Shown: piece by piece, positions 36,514 through 45,142 of the stretch
How positions within the stretch are numbered: the first letter of the stretch is position 1
Layout: each line of letters opens with the position of its first letter
Assembly: GCF_001685355.1 (NCBI RefSeq)
Contig: NZ_CP016438.1
Coordinates: forward strand, 558,001-622,000
Source: Streptomyces lincolnensis
Lineage (GTDB): Bacteria > Actinomycetota > Actinomycetes > Streptomycetales > Streptomycetaceae
DNA: 64,000 bases
Direction: 5' to 3'
Made by a program: the position numbers and the translations under genes
Notes under the pieces: model-generated
Told to the model about the DNA's origin: nothing
Databases searched by the model: none
Seen by the model: only the letters and a program-made list of their open reading frames with translations

Positions 36514-37404
36514 GTGTGTGCCCTGAAGATGCGTGACGGTGAAGTGGATGTCGACGCGGCGCTCGTCCGCCGGCTGGTCGGGGAGCAGTTCCCCGAGTGG
36601 TCGGGGCGGTCCGTGGAGCGGCTGGAGTCGTCCGGGACGGAGAACGCGGTGTTCCGGCTCGGTGCGGACCTGCTGGTGCGGCTGCCCCGGCATCCCGGCG
36701 CCGTCGGGGACGTGGAGCACGAGCAGGTCTGGCTGCCCCGGCTGGGGCCGGGGCTGCCCGTCGCGACACCCGAGCCGGTCGGTGTCGGCGTGCCCGGTGC
36801 CGGGTTCGCGTGGCCCTGGTCCGTGTACCGCTGGCTGGAGGGCCGCAATCCGGTCGTCGGCGCCCTGGCGGAGCCCGAGTTGCTCGCCAAGGACCTCGCG
36901 GAGTTCGTCGGTGCCCTGCGCCGGATCGAACCCGGCGACGGACCGACCGGATATCGAGGTGTGCCGCTGGCGGCCCGCGACCCCTACCTGCGCGAGGCGC
37001 TGGCCCAGTTGGAGGGGCGGGCGGACACCGGGGCGATCGCGGCCGTCTGGGAACAGGCGCTGGGCCTGCCCGTGTACGGCGGGCCGCCCGTGTGGGCGCA
37101 CGGCGACCTCATGGCGGGCAATCTGCTGGTCGACGGCGGGCGGCTCACCGGGGTGATCGACTTCGCGACCGTGGGCGTGGGCGATCCGGCCGTCGATCTG
37201 ATCCCCGCGTGGTGCGTGCTGCCCGCCGAGGCCCGTGACGTCTTCCGCGAGGCGGTGGGGGCCGACGCGGCCGAGTGGGCGCGCGGCCGGGCCTGGGCGC
37301 TGTCGATCGCGGTCATCGCGCTGCCGTTCTACTGGCACACCAACCCGCCGGTGGCACAGACCTCACGGCATGTGATCGCGGAGATCCTGGCCGAGACGCG
37401 ATGA
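36514..37404 (+). CDS. Aminoglycoside-phosphotransferase-family kinase-like protein
   Basis: A 296-residue APH/choline-kinase fold protein. ENAVFRLGADLLVRLPR supplies the ATP-binding strand, VWAHGDLMAGNLLVDGG the catalytic loop with Asp and Asn, and TGVIDFATVGVGDPAVDL the metal-binding Asp. It is a small-molecule kinase of unknown substrate; the family name does not imply drug resistance. The start could also be the ATG at 36529. A strong hairpin follows. Confidence 0.85.
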   Translation: MCALKMRDGEVDVDAALVRRLVGEQFPEWSGRSVERLESSGTENAVFRLGADLLVRLPRHPGAVGDVEHEQVWLPRLGPGLPVATPEPVGVGVPGAGFAWPWSVYRWLEGRNPVVGALAEPELLAKDLAEFVGALRRIEPGDGPTGYRGVPLAARDPYLREALAQLEGRADTGAIAAVWEQALGLPVYGGPPVWAHGDLMAGNLLVDGGRLTGVIDFATVGVGDPAVDLIPAWCVLPAEARDVFREAVGADAAEWARGRAWALSIAVIALPFYWHTNPPVAQTSRHVIAEILAETR

Positions 37405-37444
37405 CGGCGGGGCCACGGTGCCCTCATGGACCGTGGCCCCGCCG
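37405..37444. terminator. Strong bidirectional terminator hairpin
   Basis: Perfect 15-bp stem (37405-37419 with 37430-37444) and a 10-nt loop lie directly after the phosphotransferase stop and 22 bp before the end of the convergent VOC gene. Confidence 0.75.
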
Positions 37445-37466
37445 CCGCACCCGCGCGTCACGCGCG

Positions 37467-37949
37467 TCACGCGCCGGCGTAGGCCTTCTCCAGGGCCGCG
37501 ATGTCGAACTTGGTCATCGCCATGAAGGCCTTGGTCACGCGGGCCGCCTTCTCCGGGTCCGGGTCGGCGACCATGTCGTCGAGGCCCTCCGGGACGACCT
37601 GCCAGGACACCCCGTACTTGTCCTTGAGCCAGCCGCAGGGGCCGGGCTCCCCGCCGTTCTCGATGAGCTTGGTCCAGTAGTAGTCGATCTCCTCCTGGTT
37701 CTCGCAGGAGATCACGAAGGAGACCGACTCGTTGAACGTGAACTCAGGGCCGCCGTTGAGCGCCACGAACCTGTGGCCGTTGGCGGTGAACTCGACGGTC
37801 AGGACGCTGCCGGCGGGCTGGGGCGCGCCCTCGGGGTAGCGGACGACCCGGCCGACGCTGGAGTTCTTGAAGATCGACACGTAGTGATGGGCGGCTTCCT
37901 CGGCCTGGCCGTCGAACCAGAGACACGTGGTGAAACCGTTGGTCGCCAT
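37467..37949 (-). CDS. VOC-family PhnB-like protein
   Basis: A 160-residue single-domain glyoxalase-fold protein of the PhnB / 3-demethylubiquinone-methyltransferase-like group: FTTCLWFDGQAEEAAHHYVS, LTVEFTANGHRFVALNGGPE, CGWLKDKYGVSWQVVPEGL. Despite the older name these are not methyltransferases, and the function is unknown. ATG 37949 is preceded by AGGAGGGT. It is divergent from the epoxide hydrolase gene. Confidence 0.88.
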   Translation of the reverse strand: MATNGFTTCLWFDGQAEEAAHHYVSIFKNSSVGRVVRYPEGAPQPAGSVLTVEFTANGHRFVALNGGPEFTFNESVSFVISCENQEEIDYYWTKLIENGGEPGPCGWLKDKYGVSWQVVPEGLDDMVADPDPEKAARVTKAFMAMTKFDIAALEKAYAGA

Positions 37950-38073
37950 GGGTACCCTCCTGGGCTTGTTGAACGCTGTCATCTGTATCGACCGGGACTC
38001 GCCGCGAAACTCATCGCTCGCGCGGCGGTTAATCCGGGTGGCCTCTACACCGTTCGGAACTAGCATCCCGGTC

Positions 38074-39279
38074 ATGACGTCTCCGTCCGCCGACAGCGGC
38101 CTTCATCCTTTCCGCATCGACATACCGCACAGCGATCTCGCCGACCTCCACGACCGTCTCGACCGCACCCGCTGGCCCGACGAACTGCCCGGGGTGGACT
38201 GGGCGTACGGCGTTCCGGCGGAGTATCTGCGCGAGCTGGTGCGGTACTGGCGGCACGAGTACGACTGGCGGGCGGCCGAGGCGCGGCTGAACGAGTGGCC
38301 GCAGTTCACGACCGAGATCGACGGCGCGCACGTGCACTTCGCGCACATCCGCTCCCCCGAGCCCGACGCCACCCCGCTGATCATCACGCACGGCTGGCCG
38401 GGCTCGATCGTCGAGTTCCTCGACATCGTCGGGCCGTTGACGGATCCCGCGGCGCACGGCGGCGACCGGGCCGACGCCTTCCATGTGGTGCTGCCGAGCA
38501 TCCCCGGCTTCGGGTTCTCCGGGCCCACCCGGCAGACCGGCTGGGAGGCCCGCCGGATCGCCGACGCCTGGGCCGAGCTGATGACACGCCTGGGCTACGA
38601 CCGGTTCGGCGCCCAGGGCGGCGACTGGGGCGCGGGCATCTCCCGCGAGCTGGGCCGCGTCCACCCCGGCCGGGCCATCGGCATCCACCTCAACCTGCTG
38701 CCCGGCGCACAGGCCGCCACCGAACCGACCCCGGAGGAACTTCAGCCGCTGAGCCCGAAGGAGCGCGAACGCACGCTCGCCTCGTGGCGCCGGTGGTCCG
38801 CGTGGTTCCGTGACGGGACGGGCTACGCCCAGCTCCAGGCCACCCGGCCGCAGACCCTGTCGTACGCGCTCACCGACTCCCCGGTCGGCCAACTCGCCTG
38901 GATCGTCGAGAAGTTCCAGGAGTGGACCGACTCCGACCGGCTGCCCGAGGAGGCCGTCGACCGGGACCGGATGCTCACCAACGTGATGCTGTACTGGCTC
39001 ACGGGGACGGCGGGTTCCTCGGCCCGGATCTACTACGAGCGCGCCCACACCCGCGGTGACCGGATCGCCGCTCCGCACGAACCCTCGACCGCCCCGACCG
39101 CGGTGGCGTCCTTCCCCGGCGATCCGCAGATCCCGCTGCGCCACAAGGCGGAGCGGACCGAGAACATCGTGCGCTGGACCGAACTCGACCGCGGCGGCCA
39201 CTTCGCGGCGATGGAGGAGCCGGACCTGCTGGTCGAGGACGTGCGCGCGTTCTTCCGGCAACTGCGCGAGAAGGGCTGA
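38074..39279 (+). CDS. Epoxide hydrolase
   Basis: A 401-residue alpha/beta hydrolase with the N-terminal EHN region (FRIDIPHSDLADLHDRLDRT). The oxyanion motif is HGWPGS, the nucleophile Asp is in AQGGDWGAGIS, and the catalytic His is in GGHFAAMEEPDLLVEDV. It opens epoxides to diols. TAGCAT (38061-38066) is a possible -10 with 7 nt to the ATG, so the mRNA may be leaderless. It precedes the clpP3 promoter region by 136 bp and is transcribed in the same direction. Confidence 0.9.
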   Translation: MTSPSADSGLHPFRIDIPHSDLADLHDRLDRTRWPDELPGVDWAYGVPAEYLRELVRYWRHEYDWRAAEARLNEWPQFTTEIDGAHVHFAHIRSPEPDATPLIITHGWPGSIVEFLDIVGPLTDPAAHGGDRADAFHVVLPSIPGFGFSGPTRQTGWEARRIADAWAELMTRLGYDRFGAQGGDWGAGISRELGRVHPGRAIGIHLNLLPGAQAATEPTPEELQPLSPKERERTLASWRRWSAWFRDGTGYAQLQATRPQTLSYALTDSPVGQLAWIVEKFQEWTDSDRLPEEAVDRDRMLTNVMLYWLTGTAGSSARIYYERAHTRGDRIAAPHEPSTAPTAVASFPGDPQIPLRHKAERTENIVRWTELDRGGHFAAMEEPDLLVEDVRAFFRQLREKG

Positions 39280-39312
39280 GCGGCCCCTGCCGGCACCCTG
39301 CCCGACCGCCGC

Positions 39313-39342
39313 TCTGCCCGTGGCGAATCTGCCACCGGCAGA
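39313..39342 (+). promoter_or_regulatory. TCTGCC repeats, probable PopR-binding region
   Basis: TCTGCC occurs at 39313-39318 and 39328-39333 (15-bp period), and its complement GGCAGA at 39337-39342, so the second and third copies form a palindrome with a 3-nt centre. They lie 73-103 bp before clpP3. PopR of S. lividans is known to activate clpP3-clpP4 through TCTGCC hexamers with 3-nt spacing; I am not certain from memory whether the published pair is direct or inverted. Confidence 0.7.
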
Positions 39343-39414
39343 GAACCGGTCTGCGGGCGTCGTCCGAGGTCAACAGTGGAGTCGACGGCATCACCCCTCC
39401 GACGAGGAGAACCC

Positions 39415-40053
39415 ATGACTCCACTCACCCCGCTCCTGCCACGGGCCGAGGAGGGCGACACCCCTCCCGGCCGCTTCGACGACCAGCTGGCCGCCCAACT
39501 GCTCGGGCAGCGGATCGTGCTCCTCGGCACCCAGGTCGACGAGGTCTCCGCGAACCGGGTCTGCTCGCAACTGCTGATCCTGTCCGCGGAGGACCCGCGC
39601 ACCGACATCAGCCTGTACATCAACAGCCCCGGCGGCTCGGTACACGCGGGCCTCGCGATCTACGACACGATGCGGCTGGTCCCCAACGACGTCTCGACGC
39701 TCGCCATGGGCTTCGCGGCCAGCATGGGCCAGTTCCTGCTGTGCGGCGGCACACCCGGCAAGCGGTACGCCCTGCCGAACGCGCGCATCATGATGCACCA
39801 GGGGTCGGCGGGCATCGGCGGCACCACCGCCGACATCGAGATCCAGGCGGAGAACCTGGAGCACACCAAGCGGACCATGGAACAGCTCATCGCCGAGAAC
39901 ACGGGCCAGAGCCCGGAGACGATCGCCCGGGACGGCGACCGCGACCGCTGGTTCACGGCCGAGGAGGCCAGGGAGTACGGCATGGTGGACCGGGTGCTGG
40001 AGTCGCTCGCCGACGTCCGCCCGGCCGCGTCGAAGCGACGGATGGGGCTGTGA
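39415..40053 (+). CDS. clpP3: ATP-dependent Clp protease proteolytic subunit, ClpP3-like
   Basis: A 212-residue ClpP with an intact catalytic triad: Ser103 in GFAASMGQF, His128 in RIMMHQGS and Asp in [11 protein letters not shown]. It forms the barrel that degrades proteins fed by ClpX or ClpC. It is the first gene of a two-gene operon; in Streptomyces the clpP3-clpP4 pair is a back-up protease switched on by PopR when clpP1-clpP2 fails. GAGGAG precedes ATG 39415. One base separates it from clpP4. Confidence 0.92.
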   Translation: MTPLTPLLPRAEEGDTPPGRFDDQLAAQLLGQRIVLLGTQVDEVSANRVCSQLLILSAEDPRTDISLYINSPGGSVHAGLAIYDTMRLVPNDVSTLAMGFAASMGQFLLCGGTPGKRYALPNARIMMHQGSAGIGGTTADIEIQAENLEHTKRTMEQLIAENTGQSPETIARDGDRDRWFTAEEAREYGMVDRVLESLADVRPAASKRRMGL

Positions 40054-40054
40054 C

Positions 40055-40657
40055 ATGGCGAACTACACGATTCCCTACGTCACCGAGCGGACCGCGCACG
40101 GCGAGCGGTCCTCCGACGTGTTCAGCAGGCTGCTCTCCGAACGGATCATCTTCCTCGGCACCGAGATCGACGACGGGGTGGCCAACGTCGTGATCGCGCA
40201 GCTGCTGCATCTGGAGTCCTCGGCTCCGGAGAGCGAGATCTCGGTTTACATCAACTCCCCCGGCGGCTCGTTCACTTCGCTGATGGCGATCTACGACACG
40301 ATGTCCTACGTCAAGGCGCCGATCTCGACGTGCTGCGTCGGCCAGGCGGCCTCCACGGCGGCCGTCCTGCTGGCCGGCGGGAATCCCGGGCGGCGGTTCG
40401 TGCTGGAGCACGCGCGCGTCCTGCTCGGTCAGCCGGCCAGCGGCGGCAGCCGCGGCATGATCTCCGATCTCACCCTCCAGGCCAAGGAGATGGTGCGGAT
40501 CCGCGGCCAGGTGGAGGAGGTCCTCGCCCGTCACACGCACCACGACATCGCGACGCTGCGCGCGGACATGGACCGCGACAAGGTGTTCACCGCCGAGGAG
40601 GCGGTGGCGTACGGACTCGCCGACGAGGTGCTCAGCCGGCGCCTCGCGATGGTCTGA
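40055..40657 (+). CDS. clpP4: ClpP4-like subunit lacking the catalytic histidine
   Basis: A 200-residue ClpP-family subunit. Ser100 ([11 protein letters not shown]) and the Asp region ([11 protein letters not shown]) are kept, but the position 25 residues after the Ser, where ClpP3 has HQ, reads GQ (ARVLLGQPA; codon GGT at 40427-40429). It is therefore probably inactive alone and works as a structural partner in a mixed ClpP3/ClpP4 barrel, like ClpR subunits in chloroplasts and cyanobacteria. It follows clpP3 with a 1-bp gap and faces the PopR-like gene. Confidence 0.9.
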   Translation: MANYTIPYVTERTAHGERSSDVFSRLLSERIIFLGTEIDDGVANVVIAQLLHLESSAPESEISVYINSPGGSFTSLMAIYDTMSYVKAPISTCCVGQAASTAAVLLAGGNPGRRFVLEHARVLLGQPASGGSRGMISDLTLQAKEMVRIRGQVEEVLARHTHHDIATLRADMDRDKVFTAEEAVAYGLADEVLSRRLAMV

Positions 40658-40681
40658 GGCACCGGCCGGGCAGGGGCCGCG

Positions 40682-41131
40682 TCAGGCGACCAGGCAGAGT
40701 CCGTTGTACGGCGCCGTGGAGCGGCCGCGGCTCCTGTCGGCGCGGCGGCGGGTGAGCTCCCCCTGGGTCAGCGACAGCAGCTCGCCGAGTCCCAGGCCGA
40801 GGGCGTGGGCGGCGGCCGCGAGCACCTCCGAGGAGGCCTCCTTGCGGCCGCGCTCCACCTCCGACAGATACGGCATGGAGATCCGGGCCTCGTCGGCGAC
40901 CTCCTTCAACGTGCGTTCCTGGGCGAGGCGTTCGCGCCGCAGGACGTCTCCCACCAGGTCCCGCCACAGGGGTTCCTTCGGCGCGTGCGGCTCGCCGGGA
41001 GCGGGGGCCGCAGGCCGCGGGCGGGGCGCGGTGGTGGCGGGGCGTTCGGACGCTGGGCGGGCGGTCCCCGGGCGGCCGGCGGGCGGGCGCAGGGGGATGA
41101 CGCGGGCTTCGTTCGGCGCTTGGTTGCTCAC
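40682..41131 (-). CDS. popR: PopR-like XRE regulator of the clpP3 operon
   Basis: A 149-residue protein: Pro/Arg-rich N terminus of about 50 residues, then a Cro/CI-type HTH (RRERLAQERTLKEVADEARI, SMPYLSEVERGRKEASSEVL) closely matching ClgR/PopR regulators. The C terminus ends LCLVA, which resembles ClpP-recognised degradation tags; PopR is known to be removed by ClpP1/P2 through its C-terminal residues. It lies directly downstream of and convergent to clpP4, as in S. lividans where the regulator gene is also downstream. Together with the TCTGCC sites this supports the assignment. Confidence 0.85.
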   Translation of the reverse strand: MSNQAPNEARVIPLRPPAGRPGTARPASERPATTAPRPRPAAPAPGEPHAPKEPLWRDLVGDVLRRERLAQERTLKEVADEARISMPYLSEVERGRKEASSEVLAAAAHALGLGLGELLSLTQGELTRRRADRSRGRSTAPYNGLCLVA

Positions 41132-41219
41132 CTCTTCAGACTAAATTCCCTGGACCACAGGGGAAGGGATCGGCATTCTGCCCTCGGTGGAATCACGATC
41201 GCGAAGGGGTGCCGGAACG

Positions 41220-41993
41220 ATGCTGCGCGAGACGTTCGACGAGGTCGCGGAGTTGTACGACCGGGCCCGCCCCCGCTACCCCGACGCCCTGGTCCGGGAC
41301 CTGGCACGGGTGGCCGGCCTCGGCCCGGACAGCCGGGTCCTGGAAGTGGCGCCCGGCACCGGTCAACTCACCGTCCCGCTGGCCGGTTTCGGCTGCCGGG
41401 TCACCGCCGTGGAACTGGGGCCCTCCATGGCGGCCGTGGCCCGGCGGCGGCTGCGGGAGTTTCCCCTGGTGGACGTGGAGGTCGCGGACTTCGAGCGGTG
41501 GCCGCTGCCGGGTGAGCCGTTCGACCTGGTCGTGTGCGCCACCGCGTTCCACTGGCTGGATCCGGTCGTGCGGGTGACGAAGACGGCGCAGGCGCTGCGC
41601 CCGGGCGGCCGGCTCGCCGTCGTCACCACGGACCATGTGGCGGGCGGTACCACCGAGTTCTTCCACCTCTCCCAGCCCTGTTACCGGCGCTGGGATCCGG
41701 CCACACCGCCCGGGTTGCTGCTGCGGGACCAGGCGGAGGTGGCCACGGACACGGGTGAGCTGGAGCGGGCCGAGGGCTTCCAGGACGTCGGCGTGACCAG
41801 GTACCTCCAGGACATCACCTACTCCGCCGACGAGTACATCGACGTACTGCACACGTATTCAGGCCATCGCGCCCTCGACGAGACCGCCCGGCACGGCCTG
41901 CTGGGCGACCTGCGCGAACTGATCGAGGGGCGGTTCGGGGGTACGGTGACCAAGCGCTACCTGCACGAACTGGTCGTCGCCACGCGCGGGTGA
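41220..41993 (+). CDS. SAM-dependent methyltransferase
   Basis: A 257-residue class I methyltransferase: FDEVAELYDRARPRYPDAL, SAM motif VLEVAPGTGQLTVPLAGFGC, and FDLVVCATAFHWLDP. It belongs to the broad Methyltransf_11 group; substrate unknown. The ATG at 41220 is taken; AAGGGG is 10 nt upstream, and an in-frame GTG at 41187 is possible. Confidence 0.82.
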   Translation: MLRETFDEVAELYDRARPRYPDALVRDLARVAGLGPDSRVLEVAPGTGQLTVPLAGFGCRVTAVELGPSMAAVARRRLREFPLVDVEVADFERWPLPGEPFDLVVCATAFHWLDPVVRVTKTAQALRPGGRLAVVTTDHVAGGTTEFFHLSQPCYRRWDPATPPGLLLRDQAEVATDTGELERAEGFQDVGVTRYLQDITYSADEYIDVLHTYSGHRALDETARHGLLGDLRELIEGRFGGTVTKRYLHELVVATRG

Positions 41994-42216
41994 GACGACC
42001 AGCGATTTTGCGCCGCGCCGCCACCCGGCGGGCATGCGTCGTCACAGCCCGGGTACGCGCTGAGCAGGAGGGCCCGGGGGCAGCTCGCTGCTGGGTGGAG
42101 ACGTGCATACGTCGCCGCCGTCCGGGTACTCGTAGTCCGCACACGTGACGCAGGACCGGAACAACAACCGAGGCCGAAGAGGCAGACGTCGAGCCGTGAC
42201 TTTCGTGGGAGAGGTA
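41994..42216 (+). promoter_or_regulatory. Two tandem SigB-type promoters before the sigma factor gene
   Basis: GCAT (42032-42035), 15 nt, GGGTAC (42051-42056), and again GCAT (42105-42108), 15 nt, GGGTAC (42124-42129). Both fit GNNT-N14-16-GGGTAC, share identical boxes and spacer length, and are 73 bp apart. The encoded factor is of the type that reads this consensus, so this looks like autoactivation. No other gene is seen in the region. Confidence 0.7.
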
Positions 42217-43107
42217 ATGGACACCGCCGTGATCCGGTCGGAGGCACAGGTCGTCGAAAAGACCGCCGGGACCAGGACGACGGGTGACGGGCCGCTGCCG
42301 GGAGTCGAGGATCCGAAGACCGTGGCCCCGAGGGACGCCCGTGAGCTGTCCCGTCAGTTCTTCCACCGTTTGGCCGCACTCGAAGAAGGCACGCACGAGT
42401 ACCAGTACGCCCGCAACACGCTCATCGAGATGAACATGTCCCTCGTGCGGTTCGCGGCCGGCCGGTTCCGCGGCCGCGGCGACGACATGGAGGACATCGT
42501 CCAGACCGGGATGATCGGCCTGATCAAGGCCATCGACCGTTTCGAGCTGGCCCGTGAGGTGGAGTTCACCTCGTTCGCGCTGCCCTACATCGTCGGCGAG
42601 ATCAAGCGGTTCTTCCGTGACACCACGTGGGCCGTGCATGTGCCGCGCCGGCTCCAGGAACTGCGCGTGGAGCTGGCCAAGGCCCGTGAGGAGCTCGCCA
42701 GCCGGCTGGACCGGGAGCCGACGGTCGCCGAACTCGCCACGCTGATGAACATCTCCGAGAACGAGGTGATCGAGGGGCAGATCGCCTCCAACGGCTACAA
42801 CTCCTCGTCCCTGGACGCCGCGCTCACCGGTGACGGCCCCGAGGGCGGCGAGTCGGTTCTCGCCGACTTCATCGGTGTCGAGGAGGACGGGCTGCGGCTC
42901 GTGGAGGACTTCCAGTCCCTCGCCCCGCTCATGGCGGAGCTGAGCGACCGAGACCGGCAGATCATCCATATGCGGTTCGTGGAGGAGGCCACACAGGCGG
43001 AGATCGGTGAGCGGCTCGGCTGCTCGCAGATGCATGTGTCCCGGCTGATCAAGCGGATCATCACACGGTTGCGCGAGGGCATGCTGGGCGAGCTGGGCTG
43101 CGCCTGA
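42217..43107 (+). CDS. RNA polymerase sigma factor, SigB/SigF family
   Basis: A 296-residue group 3 sigma factor. Region 2 includes RNTLIEMNMSLVRFAAGRF, DIVQTGMIGLIKAIDRFEL and VEFTSFALPYIVGEIKRFFR; region 3 has VPRRLQELRVELAKA; region 4 has SDRDRQIIHMRFVEEATQAE and GCSQMHVSRLIKRIITRL. Streptomyces has several such factors controlling osmotic, oxidative and developmental responses. ATG 42217 lies just after GGAGAGG; GTGs at 42196 and 42145 are in frame, and the latter sits almost on the predicted transcript start. The convergent HATPase gene is a likely partner. Confidence 0.92.
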   Translation: MDTAVIRSEAQVVEKTAGTRTTGDGPLPGVEDPKTVAPRDARELSRQFFHRLAALEEGTHEYQYARNTLIEMNMSLVRFAAGRFRGRGDDMEDIVQTGMIGLIKAIDRFELAREVEFTSFALPYIVGEIKRFFRDTTWAVHVPRRLQELRVELAKAREELASRLDREPTVAELATLMNISENEVIEGQIASNGYNSSSLDAALTGDGPEGGESVLADFIGVEEDGLRLVEDFQSLAPLMAELSDRDRQIIHMRFVEEATQAEIGERLGCSQMHVSRLIKRIITRLREGMLGELGCA

Positions 43108-43132
43108 GCCGACCGGGGGGTCACATGGACGG

Positions 43133-43154
43133 GAGCCGCCCGGAAGGGCGGCTC
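43133..43154. terminator. Hairpin between sigma factor and HATPase genes
   Basis: Perfect 9-bp stem GAGCCGCCC/GGGCGGCTC with a GGAA tetraloop, 26 bp after the sigma factor stop and touching the end of the convergent HATPase gene. It should stop both transcripts. Confidence 0.65.
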
Positions 43155-43608
43155 ACCGGCCGTTCAGGCCCATGATGGCGCGGACACGCTTGCCGACCGG
43201 TACGCGCTCGACGGCGACCTCGGCGGCCAGCGCGTGGACGATCTCCAGTCCGTGCCGGCCGACCCGCCGGGGATCACGGGGGAAGCGCCGGGGCAGGGCG
43301 GCGCTGCTGTCGTAGACCACGACGGCCACGGCGAGGTCCGTGCCCTCCAGCTCCAGGATGTACGGCCCGTTGCTGTGCCGGTCGGCGTTGGTGACCAGTT
43401 CGCTGACCACCAGGAGCACCTCGTCCTGGGCACGGCGTCCCACGTCGGCGCACCACTCGGTCCTGAGCTGCTCCAGGAAGCCCGCGGCGAAGGCTCTCGC
43501 CTCGGCGATGCATCCCGGATCACCGGTGTAGTGTGCCGCCCGCCGCAGCGGTTCCACGGGCACGTCGAAACCAGTCGGTATCACTGCCCCGTCCAGGTGC
43601 TCGATCAC
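43153..43608 (-). CDS. HATPase-domain protein, RsbW-like (candidate anti-sigma factor)
   Basis: A 151-residue GHKL ATPase-fold protein. The N box is VVSELVTNADRHSNGPYILE, the G1-like part is VVVYDSSAAL and the G2-like part is RVGRHGLEIVHALA. Proteins of this size are serine kinases / anti-sigma factors that hold SigB-type factors. The GTG at 43608 is preferred over an ATG at 43677 because a SigB-type promoter (GGGTAC at 43665-43660) lies between them. It faces the sigma factor gene, so a negative feedback loop is plausible though not shown. Confidence 0.82.
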   Translation of the reverse strand: MIEHLDGAVIPTGFDVPVEPLRRAAHYTGDPGCIAEARAFAAGFLEQLRTEWCADVGRRAQDEVLLVVSELVTNADRHSNGPYILELEGTDLAVAVVVYDSSAALPRRFPRDPRRVGRHGLEIVHALAAEVAVERVPVGKRVRAIMGLNGR

Positions 43609-43659
43609 GCGTTTCTCTCTCGGAAGCCGGACTGGCCGGACGCTGTTGCACCAGTGCTC

Positions 43660-43684
43660 GTACCCCGAGCCGCGCATCGCAGTC
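43660..43684 (-). promoter_or_regulatory. SigB-type promoter of the HATPase gene
   Basis: On the minus strand GACT (43684-43681), a 15-nt spacer and GGGTAC (43665-43660) fit GNNT-N14-16-GGGTAC, with the same spacer length as the two promoters of the facing sigma factor gene. Confidence 0.55.
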
Positions 43685-43705
43685 CCCGAGTCACCGTGAC
43701 GGCCC

Positions 43706-44980
43706 TTACGTCGTCAGCGGCCCCGGGATTCCCGACGTGGACGCCGACTGCGTGGTTCCCGTTTCCGTGGTGTCCGATGCCAGCGGGGGCGACGGGGGTG
43801 ACGAATCGGGCGAGTCCTGCTCCGTGGTCCCCGGATCGGAGCTCTCGGAGGAGGGCGTTTCCGGGCTGACCAGCGGTGCGGACGGGGCGGTGGACGTCGG
43901 CGGGCACGGGGAGGCCGATCCGTTGGGGGTCTCCGTGACGCCGGGCGTGAGACCCGGATCGGCGTCGGGGCTCGTGGAGACGCACGGCGAGGGAGAACTC
44001 GGCGTGGGGGACGTCGGCGGGGTGGGCGTGAGCACGCTCACCGACGGGGACGGGTGGTGCTTGGGCGGGTCGGTCTTGTGGTCCTTGCCCCCGGTGTCGC
44101 CGCGGTGCCGGCCGATCCAGTGGTCGCCGTCGGGGTCGTAGATGACGAAGATGTTGATGACCGTCGTCGAGGGTGCGACCACCACGACGTTCGCCGGGCG
44201 GTACGAGGACCAGGTGTCACCGGTGCGCCTCGGGGCGGCCTGCTGGGCGATGGGCGGGGTCAGCGGGTTGCCGCAGGCGCAGCGCACCCGGGGCACTCCG
44301 TGGCCGTCGACGAGGACCGCGGTCCCGGACTGGAGGACGGCCTGGTAGCTGGTGGCGGTCCCGTCGCGGTAGCCGTGGTTGGTGACGCGGGTGTCCATGC
44401 GCAGCTGCACGGGCGTGAGCGCGCGCAGGTGGGCGGGGACCTCGGACGGGGCGACGCCGGCGACCGAGGCGAACGCCCTGTTCTTCGCGGGGGCCGCTTG
44501 CAGGGCGCTGATCTGCTTCTCCACGTCGCAACTGGCAACCTTGCGGGTGCCGCCGTAGAGGCCGGGGGCGCCGCCGTCGACGCCGCGGACCGCGTTCGTG
44601 GGCGCTTCGGAGGTCGGGGAGGGCGAGATCGGCGGGGCGGAGTTGTCCGTCGCCGTGGACTCGGTGAACGGGTCGGGTCCCGACTTGCCGGCGGCCTGGA
44701 GGAAGACCTCGCCGCCCGAGCCGGCGCCCGAGCCTCCTCCGCCGTCGGAGCGGGTGAAGACGACCGCGAGGACCACGGCGGCCACCACGACCGTCGCCAG
44801 CACCGCGACCCGCGGCACGGACCGCCACCACGGGTGGTGGGGCTCGGGCGGGGGTGCGCCGCCGCCGCTGCTGCTCGGCGGCTGCGAGGGCGGGCCGCCC
44901 GGGGGCGGCTGGGAGGGGCCGGACAGGGGGCCCGAGGGCGGTCCTGTGGGGCGGCCGGAGGACGGAGATTCGGCGCTCAC
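43706..44980 (-). CDS. DUF6777-type membrane protein with Pro/Ser-rich arms
   Basis: A 424-residue protein: cytoplasmic Pro/Gly/Ser-rich N terminus, one transmembrane helix (VAVLATVVVAAVVLAVVF), a folded extracellular domain of about 200 residues (EVFLQAAGKSGPDPFTEST to NIFVIYDPDGDHWIG) with a Cys-x-Cys motif (RCACGNP) and a third Cys (ASCDVEKQ), and a long Pro/Thr/Ser tail. This matches a Streptomyces-restricted family of unknown function often found near kinase and FHA genes, as here. GTG 44980 follows AGAAGG. It reads toward the HATPase gene, 97 bp away. Confidence 0.75.
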   Translation of the reverse strand: MSAESPSSGRPTGPPSGPLSGPSQPPPGGPPSQPPSSSGGGAPPPEPHHPWWRSVPRVAVLATVVVAAVVLAVVFTRSDGGGGSGAGSGGEVFLQAAGKSGPDPFTESTATDNSAPPISPSPTSEAPTNAVRGVDGGAPGLYGGTRKVASCDVEKQISALQAAPAKNRAFASVAGVAPSEVPAHLRALTPVQLRMDTRVTNHGYRDGTATSYQAVLQSGTAVLVDGHGVPRVRCACGNPLTPPIAQQAAPRRTGDTWSSYRPANVVVVAPSTTVINIFVIYDPDGDHWIGRHRGDTGGKDHKTDPPKHHPSPSVSVLTPTPPTSPTPSSPSPCVSTSPDADPGLTPGVTETPNGSASPCPPTSTAPSAPLVSPETPSSESSDPGTTEQDSPDSSPPSPPLASDTTETGTTQSASTSGIPGPLTT

Positions 44981-45142
44981 GAGGCCCTTCTTCCCGGCGC
45001 GGGAGCCCCGCACCTTTTACCGCATTTGGTCGCTTATGTCCACGACCCTCTCATTGTGTGCTCCGGCCCCGGTCCGCCCGCAAGCCGACGCGGACGGCCC
45101 TCCCGGCGGGCGCCCCGGCCCCGGGCTGCTTAGCGTGGCAGG

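Noticed and set aside
37950..37955. GGGTAC as a SigB-type promoter for the epoxide hydrolase
   Set aside because: No GNNT box occurs 14-16 nt upstream on the plus strand, and the bases belong to the ribosome site of the opposing VOC gene.
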